The notes: generated by a model not told the origin, from the sequence alone. A stretch of DNA of 64,000 nt from Gentiana macrophylla (GCA_026214975.1 CM047808.1:50037073-50101072); one strand, 5' to 3'. Counted from the stretch's first letter, positions 21,974 through 35,280 are shown. Translations and numbers: made by a program.

Positions 21974-23808
21974 TGTAGAAGTAATATCGTCGGATCAATC
22001 ATGGATTGACCCGATTACGCAGCGGAAGCATCAGATCTGGATCTAAACGAAACAAAATACCTAAATAAAAGATCTAAACCTACAAGGGGGTTTAGGAGCC
22101 TACCTTTTAATGGTGCTTAACTCCAAGAACAATAGATCTCCAAGAACACGTGTATCGAGAAGCCACAGCTTTCCAACGTGTGTCTCCCAGCAACATCAGG
22201 TGGATGGTGTTTCCCGCCGCCGGACCTCCTTGATATGCTACCGGAATAATCCCGAAGATTATTCCAACTCGAAACACAAAGGAAATAGCCGAAAATTCTA
22301 AGCTACTTTCTGTATGTATATGGCGTGTTATTTTTTTATGTGTCAAAAGGCTTGGAAGAACTCTCTTTATATAGGAGAGTAAAACTTAACCTCCAAGGAT
22401 TAAATAATTTAGAGATAATTATTACATTAATCCTTTATTCCAAATAAAAGATAAATAAAATAATTATCCCAAACAAATTAGGAGAAATCATATTATTATT
22501 TAATATTCCATGAATTATCAATTAACAAATAAAAGATAAATCACATATTAAATAATTATCCAAGAAAACTAATTTCTTAATAATACTTAATATCAAATGG
22601 CGCCACCTTTTTATTAAAAAGGTTCACACGCTTTTTCCTATATTTGACCAATTAGGTCAAAAGGTCAACACACTAATTTGGGCCGAGTCCACGAAAAATG
22701 TATTTTCCGTGTATTTAATTATTTAGTCGAACTAAACAATTAATCCACATATCAAATTAAATAGCCCAATGCAACTATTTAATTATAATTGAGGTGCAAC
22801 GACGAGAAACCTATATTCTATATTAGGAGCCACGTCGGGGACCATGGACCCATATTCAGTAGTTACAATAAATCAAATAAAAATTATTCATGAGACAGAA
22901 TAATTATATCCAACCTATTAATTCAGGGATTACACCCATAAACCCAAAACTGAACTCTATCGAATATAGATAACTTACACTCAATTTATGAGTCGAAAGC
23001 GTCCACTGCTATAATCATTACATACGGATAAATCCTCCATAGACTGTTCACTTCGATTCGCGATATTTCCGTAAACCCTTCTCGAAACATATATTATCCT
23101 TATTTACCATTAACCCCCTAGTGATCAATTAGTTCATAACCAATATGATATGAACTCGGCCGATCGATCAATTTCTAGGGTTAACAAATAAGGGAACTGT
23201 CTGTCTACTTCCCGAGGGAAGGAATGGATTCCATATCTGTGATAACACAGACTACTCACTCATTCTCGAATAGAGCCAACGAGAAGTGTTGGACCACATA
23301 CTACGAAGTGATCCTTACTAACACATCAAACTCTACCCCAGTCTAAGCAGTTGTCTGTGATCACCTTAGGATTGAGATTAATCCATATATGATCATCTTG
23401 TGATTCGATAAGACTTCTCGATTACGGAATTATATCGAAACTCAAATCAAATCGGTCCAAATTTCATATGATTATCATCATATATAAATGCCCCACTAGG
23501 TACCCTATTACCGACAGTCCGGATAAGACTGTCACACCTAAAGTGTTAGGCGCATTATTAGCAAATTAATCTAGAGACCCGTGATTCGATTAATAAACGC
23601 TACGGACTAAGTTAATTTTAAGTATATTTCACAAACTCAATCCTCGTGTGTATAGCCATACACCGAGTTGTGATTACATAATCAATATACTTTAGGTTTT
23701 TCAAGTGTATTAATATTGGCAATAAATACGAATAAATAAGATGAAATAAATTCATCATTTATTTAAATAAAACAATTACAAATTCTCTTTCGGGCATAAA
23801 ACCTAACA
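21974..23808 (-). repeat. LTR shared by elements B and B' (1835 bp)
   Basis: On the minus strand it starts TGTTAGGTTTTATGCCCG at 23808 and ends TTCTACA at 21974. It is the 5' LTR of element B. Directly upstream (23809-23967) lies the polypurine tract and pol end of another minus-strand copy, so the same LTR serves as that copy's 3' LTR. Sharing of one LTR by two internal regions is the mark of unequal recombination or of a collapsed or mis-joined assembly. Confidence 0.85.
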
Positions 23809-23967
23809 ATCTCCCACTTGCACGAAGGCAAGTGGATTAATTGTTTTAGAGCACACCCTATATCTATATTACAGTAATACAACTCCCACTTGCAATAAAG
23901 CAAATAAGTCATGTCCCTAATACCAATAATCTCCAAGTGCCGGTTGAAGACTTCTAACGGCAATGTC
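23809..23967 (-). pseudogene. Copia pol end next to assembly gap
   Basis: The minus strand encodes the last residues of RNase H (LPLEVFNRHLEIIGI) followed by untranslated sequence and the polypurine tract. It is almost the same as 24953-25110. It ends at the run of N. Confidence 0.85.
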
Positions 23968-24067
23968 NNNNNNNNNNNNNNNNNNNNNNNNNNNNNNNNN
24001 NNNNNNNNNNNNNNNNNNNNNNNNNNNNNNNNNNNNNNNNNNNNNNNNNNNNNNNNNNNNNNNNNNN
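23968..24067. other. Assembly gap (100 N)
   Basis: Exactly 100 unknown bases, the conventional symbol for a gap of unknown size. The 1.04 kb on the left (about 22930-23967) and on the right (24068-25112) are copies of one another in the same orientation. Confidence 1.
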
Positions 24068-24952
24068 TTACATCACCATAAATCCAAATCGAACTCTATC
24101 GAATATAGATAACTTACACTCAATTTATGAGTCGAAAGCGCCCACTTGATATAATCATTACATACGGATAAATCCTCCATAGATTATTCACTTCGATTCG
24201 GGATATTTCCGTAAACCCTTCTCGAAACATATTATCCTTATTTACCATTAACCCCTACAGTGATCAATTAGTTCATAACCAATATGATATGAACTCGGCC
24301 GATCGATCGGTTTATAGGGTTAACAAATAAGAGGAAGCTGTACGCCTACTTCCCGAGGAAGGAATGGATTCCATATTCGTGATAACACGGACTACTCACT
24401 CATTCTAGAATAGAGCCAACGAGAAGTGTTGGACCACATACTGAAGTGATCCTTACTAACACATCAAACTCTACCCCGGGTCTAAGCGGTTATGCAGTGA
24501 TCACCTCGAGATTGAGATTAATCCATATATGATCATCTTGTGATTCGATAAGACTTCTCGGATTTACGGAATTATATCGAGAACTCAAATCAAATCGGTC
24601 CAGCCCTATATGATTATCATCATATATAAATGCCCCACTAGGTACTCCTATTACCGGCAGTCCGGATAAGACTCATCACACCTAAAGTGTTCGGATGCAT
24701 TATTAACAAATTAATCTAGAGACCCGTACTCGATTAATAAACACTACGGACTAAGTTAATTTTAAGTATATTTCACAAACTCAATCCTAAATCAGTATAG
24801 CCATACAACTGAGTTGTGATTACATAATCAATATACTTAGGGTTTTCGTAATGTATTAATATTGGCAATAAATGCGAATAAATAAGATGAAATAAATTGT
24901 CATTTATTTAAATAAAACAATTACAAATTGTCTTCGGGCATAAAACCTAACA
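24068..24952 (-). repeat. 3' LTR of element B', cut by gap
   Basis: On the minus strand it starts TGTTAGGTTTTATGCCCG at 24952 and is lost at the gap after about 885 bp. It is B-type in its first bases, unlike the LTR at the other end of B' (35835-37625), which is A-type. Confidence 0.8.
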
Positions 24953-25039
24953 ATCTCCCACTTGCACGAAAGGCAAGTGGATTAATTGTTTTAGAGCACA
25001 CCCTATATCTATATTACAGCAATACAACTCCCACTTGCT

Positions 25040-26296
25040 CTAAAGCAAATAAGTCATGTCCCTAATACCAATAATCTCCAAGTGCCGGTTGAAGACTTCT
25101 AACGGCAATGTCTTGGTGAAAAGATCAGCGGGGTTGTCAGCAGAGGCGATTTTCTTGACGGAAATGTCTCCTCTTTGGACTATCTCTCTGATTAAATGGT
25201 ACATTCGCTCAATATGCTTCGACTTGCGGTGACTACGGGGTTCCTTCGAATTTGATATAGCCCTATTTTTGTCACAATATAGAGTGATCGGATCGTTGTG
25301 ATTTGGAGAGATCCCTAAACCACTCAGGAACTTTCTGAGCCAAACTGCTTCCTTAGCTGCCTTAGAGGCCGACATGTATTCAGCTTCCATAGTAGAATCA
25401 GCCGTGCTGGATTGCTTGACGCTTCTCCAAATGACTGCACCACCACCAATGGTAAACACTGAGCCTGAGGTAGATTTGAAATCATCTCTATCTGACTGGA
25501 AGTCAGAGTCAATGTACACATGTACATCCAGGTTTGCACCCGAATATACCAGCATATAATTCCTAGTCCTCTTCAAGTACTTTAAGTGGTTCTTTACTTC
25601 AATCCAATGCTCATTGCCTGGATTCGGCTGATAATGACTGACGAGTCCAACGCCATAACAGATCTCAGGTCTAGTGCACAACATAGCGTACATTAGACTA
25701 CCTACAGCCGAAGCATAAGGCACTCTTCCCATAGCCTCTGTTTCCTCAGGAGTCTGAGGATTCTGAGTCTTAGAGAGATGGACGCCGTGACGAGTTGGTA
25801 GGTGACCCTTCTTTGCGTCCGTCATGCTATATCTAGCCATCACCTTATCAATGTAAGTGGCTTGTGAAAGAGCTAACATCATGTTCTTACGATCCCGTAT
25901 TAATTGGATCCTGAGAACATAATTCGCCTCTCCCAAATCTTTTATTTGGAATTTGCTGGCCAACCAAATTTTAATGTCCGACAACATCCCCTTATCATTT
26001 CCAATCAGGAGAATGTCATCTACGTACAACACTAGAAACACAACCTTATCCTTGACGACTTTCTTGTATACACAAGGTTCATCAGGATTTTGTTCAAAAT
26101 CATATGACTTAATGGCATCATCAAATCTATGATTCCAAGACCGAGATGCTTGCTTCAACCCATAAATGGATCTCAGCAACTTGCACACTTTGTGCTCTTG
26201 GCCTTCCTCGATGTATCCTTCAGCACATGCATATAGATTTCCTCGTCGAGAAATCCGTAAGAAACGCAGATCTTGACATCCATTTGCAGATTTCAT
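25040..26296 (-). CDS. Element B' pol: RT and RNase H, long intact frame
   Basis: The 418-codon frame is the best-preserved pol segment of the composite. Its ATG at 26296 is not the natural start, since the preceding RT sequence is in another frame (GNLYACAEGYIE where the family has EEIYMQQPEGY). From about residue 27 it is normal copia RT: IYGLKQASRSWN at 44-55, the catalytic YVDD at 91-94, LGEANYVL near 117, then the RNase H with IDSDF near 260, MEAEYMSASKAAKEAVWL, LYCDKNRAI, HRKSKHIE, and LFTKTLPLEVF near the end. No stop interrupts it. Its 5' portion lies 9 kb away at 35281-35822, beyond element C. Confidence 0.9.
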   Translation of the reverse strand: MKSANGCQDLRFLRISRRGNLYACAEGYIEEGQEHKVCKLLRSIYGLKQASRSWNHRFDDAIKSYDFEQNPDEPCVYKKVVKDKVVFLVLYVDDILLIGNDKGMLSDIKIWLASKFQIKDLGEANYVLRIQLIRDRKNMMLALSQATYIDKVMARYSMTDAKKGHLPTRHGVHLSKTQNPQTPEETEAMGRVPYASAVGSLMYAMLCTRPEICYGVGLVSHYQPNPGNEHWIEVKNHLKYLKRTRNYMLVYSGANLDVHVYIDSDFQSDRDDFKSTSGSVFTIGGGAVIWRSVKQSSTADSTMEAEYMSASKAAKEAVWLRKFLSGLGISPNHNDPITLYCDKNRAISNSKEPRSHRKSKHIERMYHLIREIVQRGDISVKKIASADNPADLFTKTLPLEVFNRHLEIIGIRDMTYLL

Positions 26297-26356
26297 AATC
26301 TAGGCATGCAGCAATAGAAAGGAGGATCCAGATGGATTTGAGCATGGCCACAGGGG

Positions 26357-26361
26357 GGAAG
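26357..26361. repeat. Element C target-site duplication GGAAG, left
   Basis: These bases precede the TGTTGAAAT start of element C and recur at 35276-35280. The uninterrupted target is visible in element B near 17518 (GGGGAGAAGGTCTC), confirming that C inserted into pol. Confidence 0.9.
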
Positions 26362-28292
26362 TGTTGAAATAGTGTCCTAAACCCAATCGGGTTGGACCGG
26401 ATCCGACCGGGTCGGATCGTTTATACTATTTCTTTATGTTTATACATATATTAAATGGCTTTTCTGTTGTCATATATATGTTCTTTTAAAGAACCAATTA
26501 TGAATTGTTATATGATAACGTCCTTAGTATTAAAGCGTGATAGAGAAACCATGATAGGCGATTATGGTTGATGAGATCTCTAATCACTTTAATAAGTTTG
26601 ATACTTAAATGTCTCTAGGCGATGTACTATTAAATAGGGCATTGATAGTATAAGCAGAGACTAGCACGTATTAGATGTCTTACATCTTTAGAGGTGGGAT
26701 AGATCTCGTCTATCGAAGTGTAGAGACACTTGGGTATGCACGTGGACGTGTATTAGAGAATGCGACGTTAGATGACCCACTTACACGGATAAGTGTCACA
26801 CTATGTGGCGGTTGTGTAATTATCCTTAAGACCGAGTCTTCATGGCATCACGGTGTGGATTGTCATGCTTTGACACTATTGAGGTTTCCACAGCCATGGG
26901 GCGATCATGCGGTAGTGATTGGGTGTGATCTTTGAAGCACGCGGAGTATACATGATTGGTCGTCCGGGAATCGCGTACACTTATCGGTGGGGTAAATATC
27001 CGAAAGGGCCTTCTTATAAGGAATGTCTCGTTCTCGTGAATCTTTGCAAAGTGGGAGTAAACGTGTTACTTCGAGAGAGCCTGATATCCAGATTATAAGA
27101 TACGGTCGTTGATGTTTTGACACTCGACTAACGACCGTATGGATATTATTACAGCGATAGGATTGTAAGTTACACGGTAACTGTTTCACATGAAAGGTAG
27201 TAGTCATTGCATTTGACTCTTCCGATGATTGGGGGTCACGGTGTGTTGCTAGACGCTATCCCGTGATCGTTAGGCATGAAGGGCAATTTCGTAATTTGCA
27301 CTTTGTGTCTCACGGCCAACATATTCGGAAGCCTATCGGGTCACACACATATGAACATCCGGCCCGGATTAAAATGTGGTTATAGATGATAACCAAATAA
27401 GGAAAGTTTATCTCGAGACTATAAGGGTTATAGTGGTAAATTAATATGGTGGTATTTATTTATTATGAATAAATATAATACAAGATATTAATTATGTTGA
27501 TTAATTAAATATGTATATTGATACATATATTTTCGAAATTAATGATATATGATATATATTGATTTTGCAAATTAATTAATCATAACATTATATTAATTAA
27601 AGAATTTTCCATAAGTGAAATTTTGGAAGGTTTGGGCGCCACATTGCTTGTGTGTGTGACACACTTGGATTGTGCAATTTAATTAATAAGATTACCATAA
27701 TATTAATATGTGATATTAATTGATTTTGAGAAAAATAGATTTATGGTAATAACATAATTTATAATCAATATAAGATATTGGAAAATCAAATTATGGAAAG
27801 AGAGATCAATCACATTAATTATTCTTCCTATTTTTATTGGAAAAGGTTTTCTTCTCCCACACTCAAGGCATAAGGGGCGCCCCTCTCTACTATAAATAAG
27901 AGGGCTTGCCAAGCTCTTTTGTACACCATTCTTCCAAGAGCAATTGTTCTTGTGAAAAATTGCAAGAACTCATAGTTCTTGTGTAAGAAAGAGGGGGCTT
28001 CCTATAGTGAGTTTGTGAGGGAGGAAAAAGTCCGGTCTAGCAACCGGGGTTTTCAATAGCAATCCATAGTGGGATTCCGCGGGCTGTTCGTGTGGACTAG
28101 CGGTAGAGGCCGAACACTTGGGCGGCTCCATCTTTGAACTACTCTCTTAGACGGTCAAAGCGTCGATCTTTTAGATCAACCAAGGTAACCACCGCTCACT
28201 ACTTGTTTGTTTATTGCTTAAACGAAGTCGATCTTGGGGAAAGGAAATCAAATTTTTGAATTCGGCTGCGTTCGCCAGCGAGATTTCTAACG
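26362..28292 (+). repeat. Element C 5' LTR
   Basis: It starts TGTTGAAATAG and ends near TTTCTAAC, next to a primer site. A TATA box (CTATAAATAAGAGG) lies near 27890. Most differences from the 3' LTR are small indels, for example near 26695, 26735 and 27075. Confidence 0.9.
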
Positions 28293-28293
28293 G

Positions 28294-28307
28294 TGGTATC
28301 GAGAGGC
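28294..28307 (+). promoter_or_regulatory. Element C primer-binding site
   Basis: GTGGTATCGAGAGG resembles the initiator-Met site TGGTATCAGAGC with a small rearrangement of the last bases. It lies directly after the LTR end. Confidence 0.65.
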
Positions 28308-31300
28308 TTGAGTTTAAGCAATAAGCGTGTTTTTTTTGCGTAGTTAATTTTATCGTTTAAATCACGTAATTAAAAGATGATATATTTTGATTAGTAAAAA
28401 CGATACCATTTAAAAGAAATTATTTTGTTATGTGTATTTTATGTTTCAATGTAGTTCATAGTTGTGATTAGTCGATAGATGCAAGATTCAAATCACGATA
28501 CGTTAAGTCGAGGTTGAGTGATGGATTCTCGGTGAACCCACTCTTCGTTAATTCGATGTGCTCGACTTTTTCGTCCCGTGATATTTATTGTGCATAGATA
28601 TCTCGTTGTTTAGTCGTGTCATGGTTTAGGAAACCAACGACATCCCTTTTGATTACGAATCAAAAGGAAAGAAACAAAGAGAGATTTAATTTTAATTTAA
28701 TTTTAGAATAGTTCTAATTAATTAAAATTAAAATTAAAATCATTTAAAATTAATCGTTAATTTTATTTCGATTAAAATCATTTAATTAATTAAATGTTAA
28801 TTAGTTAATTGATTAGATAAAATTATTTAATGGATTAAATGTTAATTGATTAATTAAGACGCAAGTAGTTAAATTTTAATTTTATCTTTTTCATAAGATT
28901 TAATTGTATGGATTAGATAGTGTAGATATAATATGATTATATGGACCCCGATTGATCATGGACTCGACCGATAGGATAGATGTGAATGATTTAATTTTCT
29001 GTTGGTTTAAAAGTTGTCCTAGGCCGTTATGAAAAACGTGACCTAGTTTATTTTCTGCATTTATCCCATTCCCGTTGGCTCCCCCCGTGTGCGGCGGGTA
29101 TATTAGATAGAATTGAATGTAACAAGAATGGAGCAGAAGATGGAGACCAAAGAAAGACGAAAATGAAGATCCCATTGGAGAATGGCGCATTGAAGATCCT
29201 ATTGGCGGTTGCAGCTACCCTTAGATTGTGACCCGCGGTTTCGTCAGTTTGTATTCAAAACCGCACCTAGGAAAAGTCCATGATCATACCGGTTACTTTA
29301 CACATTTATTTATTTTGTGCTTGTATTTATTTTATATGATACGATAGATGCATGACTAGGCACGATCTAGATAAATGTGTAGGATGTATGTCTATAGAGA
29401 TAGACATATTTATGATGAGACCATAATTAAAATTAATTAAGTGAATTAATTTACATAAATACTTCCACCTCAAAAGAATCAAGTTGAAATTGCCTCCCGT
29501 ATTATAATGACGGTGAAGAGCCCTTGTTGGATCCAACTCATCACCAAAGCAGGGGTTGACCTACCTCGGGTATATCGTCATTATCGAGATATGATCGTAT
29601 GAGATCTCACGAATATTGGGGTTATGACTTGACTAAGAATTTCTCTCGCCACCACCAAAGCGGGGTCGTTTGGATTTTTAGAGGCAAGGGTTTGACTACT
29701 TCATAAGATGAAAATTGTCAAAGAGTTGACTAGTCAAACAACAAGAATCGTATAAGATACGATTGACAAAGAGTTGTCTACCTATTATGCTATTTTCGGC
29801 CCACCAGCCAAAGCGGGGGTTGGGGTAGTTTAGTGGGATCTTGTCCACTAAAGAAATTAATAATTCTTGAAAGTCAATTGGAAGTAGTTGACTAGTGGGA
29901 GCAAAATCATAAACCAAAAGACCATTTTGATTTTGCGTGTATAAACAACAACACTCTTTTATCTTTATTTTATGTTGTAGTTTTAGCAAACTTTATATTT
30001 ATGTTTAATTCTCGATTAGTAAAACCAAACATGATTTATTACCTTTTGAGAATCGTTCTCAAATATGGTTAAGTAGTTTTAATCTTTTTAAAATAAGCAA
30101 TGACACGAGCAATCCCGTTATAGTAGTTAGAGACAAGGAGACTACATAATTGATGCAAGATCTCGAGACTTTAATTATTAAAGGAAAGCGGAAGCTCATG
30201 ATATTGGATACGATCCAAGATGATCATTCGATCATACGATGACAAATAATTCAAGCGTTGAATGAGAATGACCATGTCTAATTTTGGAAAGGTTGTTTTC
30301 AAAATTAAAAGATTTAAGTAACGACTTAATTCTATCATTGCTTAAAGGTTAATTGAATAGTTAATGTTTTGAATACGATTCAAAAGGTTAAATAAACTAT
30401 TTAATAAACTTTAGATTTTCTTTATGAAAGGAAATCAAAAACATAGCTCTTGTGATCTTTCTTAAGTCTTATGAAGACTACAATAAGAAACATTTCTCAA
30501 GTGCTTAAAGGATTAAAAAGGAAAGTTAGGGCATGTGCTCAAATAGAGAACTTATTGAAGTTTCTATTCTAGGCAAGTGAGTTGAGATAAATCTGTCTAA
30601 GTTCAAAGTCAACTCTAAGATATATGATATATTACGAGTGTGATTAAATTAGAAAGATTGAATACAGATATGGAAGGTGAAGCAAACGTTGTAACACTTA
30701 CCACATTGCGGATCTAGTAAGCGATAAGGGAACTAAATAAATGTTATTATGTTCCGGTTCTTATGAAGGACATAAGTTCAGTTATTTGTTAGGATTTAGT
30801 AGACACATTCAATTGTAAAGAATAAATGTTATTCCGATAAAGTTGGAAGGTCACTGAACCTAACATACTAGACTGTTGTCACTATATAGTTGATATATGT
30901 GATAAGATCTTAACTAAATATTTGTATGGCTGTTATCCTTGATTTGTGGTTACTCTAGGCACAGTCTCTATGGAGGCGTGTAATCAAACGTCATTCTGAT
31001 GATGTTGAACCTTATGATTATGAATCATGTGGGTTATACGTATCTTATCCAAAGAGGACTAAAATAGCATTTTAAGAAAAGGTTATGAAATCTAGAAGAT
31101 TGACCAAAGCCCAAACATATTGATGTTTGTTGGCTTGTGACAATTTATACCATAAACAATTGTTTGTCTTTCTCTTGGACTATTTTTAGAAATAGTTGAA
31201 TGTACTTATTGAAGTACAACAATTCGGAACGCCCGATAGGTTCGAGCTAAATGCAGTATGAGATTGACGAGCTACTTAGGAATTAATATTCAATCGGATT

Positions 31301-33340
31301 GAAGTAATTAATACGAAGGGTGTTTTGAGGTAAATGCGAAAGGAATAAAATTCTCCTTCAAGGATACCATCTTTGGGATACACGCAATTGGATTGTGTTC
31401 CCGAATGGAAGCAACACTTTATATGATAAAGGTGTGACGCAAGCCATGCGATGTATCCCTTACCCGTTTCGGGATAGTGCCCTTATACTTAACCTAGTTC
31501 CAAAGAATAAAGGTTGAATAAATTCCATATTAGATATGGAAGAGGATAATGTCGAATCTATCTTAACTGATGATTTGAAGTTGTCATAGGCAAAGTCAGA
31601 AAGGCTTGGAGCCTAGTACGACATATGCAACTTTGTGGAATATCTCAGCAAGTACGCTAGATATTATTTACTCGTCCGCGGAGCAAAAGGTGTTTGTCTC
31701 CGAACATGCTGTCTTCTAGAGGAAGTGTTTCTTCCAAAAGAAACAGTGGGAGTGATCTCAAAAGAGTTTGAGAACCCCAAAGATATATTCAACCAATGGA
31801 ACATGAGCAAACGCCACATAGCGATGAGGTGTAGATCTCTGCTCAGTGCACACAAAAGTTCTGTAAGTCTGTGGATAACCTCAAGCACGAAAAGAATTTG
31901 TTGGTATGTTCATCTTGAAGAATGAATATCTCACGACTTGTGAAAGAATGTTTGAGAGGCAAGATTGAGAGATATGGCTAGGAGCCATAATATATCTCGA
32001 ATTATATTCCATCGGTGACAACCAGGTTGCGAACCTAGTCTGTCTTACCTAAAGGGAGCGTCCACTGAAGGTCGACATGGATAGTAATATGATTACCATA
32101 AGGCTATAGTGACGGTGAAGGGTATGAGGTGTAAACCTTGTAATTGTCTTTATCTTTGCCGGTGAGCCCGATTCTATTCAGACTAAGCTTGTTATAACCG
32201 TATCATGGCTATATGATAGTGTTGAAGGCGTCAGGCGAGGCGACTCGATGTTCATAGGCGATAACATGATATGTAAGCCCATGAGATCCATTTATGGACT
32301 CAAACAAGTTTCTCTAGAGCGATTTCTTTGTTTGATAATCAAAGGAGTTTGATTTAGTCAAAAGAAGGATATGCCCATGTGCAAGATGGATAGTGGGAGT
32401 GTGTTACGATTTTTGAGTAAGGTATTGGATATCTCTCTAGAAATTATCACCCCATGTCACGATCAATTAATGTTTGGTAGTTCAAGGTCTTTACAAAAGC
32501 ACTTGGATTAGTAGTTCTTATTTTGGAAATAAGAATCTATAGCGATAGATTTAACTGCTGTTATATTATAGTTTACCTATATAGATGTGATGCTAAAAGG
32601 AAGTTTAGCATAGATCGCGACAGGGGATACTGCTAGTCGGTGTTCTCAAGATCTATCTATGTTAGGATGTTCGTCCTAATGATAAGGTGAATGATGATGC
32701 TTATGGAACGTTTCCTTCGCTACTGCGATAGGAACCATCTTATAGGTAATGCCGGATGTTCATAGTCCATGAATAGTCATGAGCAAGTATGAAAGTAAAT
32801 CTGGTGAATGTCGAGAATATCCTTAAACAAGTTAAGGGAGAGTTCCTGGTTTATTGAAACTTGGAATTAGATAAACGTAGATATACAGACGTATATCCTG
32901 AGTCTTATGAAGGCGAGTGGGAGCTACAGTCTGGGTTTGCAGTCACTTTGATTAAGTGATACAGTGAGCTGGAAATGTTCTAGCATATGGGTCACTGTAA
33001 ATTCTACAACTAGGCCAAAACACAGTAGTGCCTTAGAGGCGCAGCGGGAGCAGTACATGGATCTAGAAGGTTCATTCATGAACCTTATACGGTTCTTCCA
33101 CCTTTTCTATATAGCTGATATAGTAAGTGGATTCATTGCTTGAAGCAAGGACCAGGGTCTCGTCAGAGATTCATGTGTGTGTTGAGGCGGTTCCTTTGAC
33201 TTGGTCATTTGGAACGTGATATGAAGATAGTCTGAGTCCCCACGGATGGCGATCCGTTCATGGCTAGGGCTGGTTACGAGTATTGCATGAGATTCTTGTG
33301 TTTCAACTTGGTCTCGTGTGTACGAGTGATTGGTTTTAGG
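28308..33340 (+). pseudogene. Element C interior with copia pol relics
   Basis: The interior is about 5 kb. The clearest coding trace is an RT segment on the plus strand near 32280-32320 (RSIYGLKQVS, the conserved copia SIYGLKQAS block). Near 33020-33060 the sequence resembles the far end of RNase H. Gag and integrase are not recognisable. Three short direct copies of a CCAAAGCGGGG motif lie at about 29543, 29655 and 29812. Decay here is far heavier than the similarity of the two LTRs would predict. Confidence 0.6.
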
Positions 33341-33353
33341 CCAAGTGGGAGAT
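33341..33353 (+). promoter_or_regulatory. Element C polypurine tract
   Basis: CCAAGTGGGAGAT lies immediately before the 3' LTR. It is the same type of tract as in elements A and B, which supports Ty1-copia membership. Confidence 0.85.
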
Positions 33354-35275
33354 TGTTGAAATAGTGTCCTAAACCCAATCGGGTTGGACCGGATCCGACC
33401 GGGTCGGATCGTTTATACTATTTCTTTATGTTTATACATATATTAAATGGCTTTTACATTTGTCATATATATGTTCTTTTAAAGAACCAATTATGAATTG
33501 TTATATGATAACGTCCTTAGTATTAAACTGTGATAGAGAAACCATGATAGGCGATTATGGTTGATGAGATCTCTAATCACTTTAATAAGTTTGATACTTA
33601 AATGTCTCTAGGCGATGTACTATTAAATAGGGCATTGATAGTATAAGCAGAGACTAGCACGTATTAGATGTCTTCATCTTTAGGGCGAGGATAGATCTCG
33701 TCTATCGAAGTGTAGAGACACTTGGTGCATGCGTGGGCGTGTATTAGAGAATGCGTCGTTAGATCGACCCACTTACACGGATAAGTGTCACACTATGTGG
33801 CGGTTGTGTAATTATCCTTAAGACCCGAGTCTTCATGGCATCACGGTGTGGATTGTCATGCTTTGACACTATTGAGGTTTCCACAGCCATGGGGCGATCA
33901 TGCGGTAGTGATTGGGTGTGATATTGAAGCATGCGGAGTATACATGATTGGTCGTCCGGGAATCGCGTACTTATCGGTGGGGTAAATATCCGAAAGGGCC
34001 TTCTTATAAGGAATGTCTCGTTCTCGTGAATCTTTGCAAAGTGGGAGTAAAGCGTGTTACTTGAGAGGCGATATCCAGATTATAAGATACGGTCGTTGAT
34101 GTTTTGACACTTTCGACTAACGACCGTATGGATATTATTACAAACGATAGGATTGTAAGTTACACGGTAAGCTGTTTCACATGAAAGGTAGTAGTCATTG
34201 CATTTGACTCTTCCGATGATTGGGGTCACGGTGTGTTGCTAGACGCTATCCCGTGATCGTTAGGCATGAAGGGCAATTTCGTAATTTGCACTTTGTGTCT
34301 ACGGCCAACATATTCGGAAGCCTATCGGGTCACACACATATGAACATCCAGCCGGATTAAAATGTGGTTATAGATGATAACCAAATAAGGAAAGTTTATC
34401 TCGAGACTATAAGGGTTATAGTGGTAAATTAATATGGTGGTATTTATTTATTATGAATAAATATAATACAAGATATTAATTATGTTGATTAATTAAATAT
34501 GTATATTGATACATATATTTTCGAAATTAATGATATATGATATATATTGATTTTGCAAATTAATTAATCATAACATTATATTAATTAAAGAATTTTCCAT
34601 AAGTGAAATTTTGGAAGGTTTGGGCGCCACATTGCTTGTGTGTGTGACACACTTGGATTGTGCAATTTAATTAATAAGATTACCATAATATTAATATGTG
34701 ATATTAATTGATTTTGAGAAAAATAGATTTATGGTAATAACATAATTTATAATCAATATAAGATATTGGAAAATCAAATTATGGAAAAGAGATCAATCAC
34801 ATTAATTATTCTTCCTTATTTTTATTGGAAAAGGTTTTCTTCTCCCACACTCAAGGCATAGAGGCGCCTCTCTACTATAAATAAGAGGGCTTGCCAAGCT
34901 CTTTTGTACACCATTCTTCCAAGAGCAATTATTCTTGTGAAAAATTGCAAGAACTCATAGTTCTTGTGTAAGAAAGAGGGCTTCTATAGTGAGTTTGTGA
35001 GGAGGAAAAAGTCCGGTCTAGCAACCGGGGTTTTCCAATAGCAATCCATGGTGGGATTCCGCGGGCTGTTCGTGTGGACTAGCGGTAGAGGCCGAACACT
35101 TGGGCGGCTCCATGCTGAACTACTCTCCTTAGACGGTCAAAGCGTCGATCTTTTAGATCAACCAAGGTAACCACCGTCTACTACTTGTTTGTTTATTGCT
35201 TAAACGAAGTCGATCTTGGGGAAAAGGAAATCAAATTTTTGAATTCCGCTGCGTTCCCGCGTAGATTTCCTAACA
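33354..35275 (+). repeat. Element C 3' LTR
   Basis: It starts TGTTGAAATAG and ends TTCCTAACA, followed by the duplicated GGAAG. Its TATA box is near 34877. It matches the 5' LTR with scattered short indels. Confidence 0.92.
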
Positions 35276-35280
35276 GGAAG
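35276..35280. repeat. Element C target-site duplication GGAAG, right
   Basis: An exact repeat of 26357-26361. Element B' pol resumes here. Confidence 0.9.

Larger units (their letters stand above)
26362..35275 (+). mobile_element. Element C, 8.9-kb LTR element without intact genes
   Basis: It is complete from LTR to LTR with TG...CA ends, a primer site, a polypurine tract and the 5-bp duplication GGAAG. The two LTRs (1931 and 1922 bp) are very similar by eye. The 5.06-kb interior has no frame above about 100 codons on the sense strand; only scraps of copia pol are readable. Such an element must have been mobilised by proteins from elsewhere, or the interior was already decayed when it last moved. 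Confidence 0.9.

Noticed and set aside
28681..28880. TTTAATTAATTAAA-rich stretch as a possible matrix attachment or origin
   Set aside because: It is simple AT-rich sequence inside element C with no further signal.
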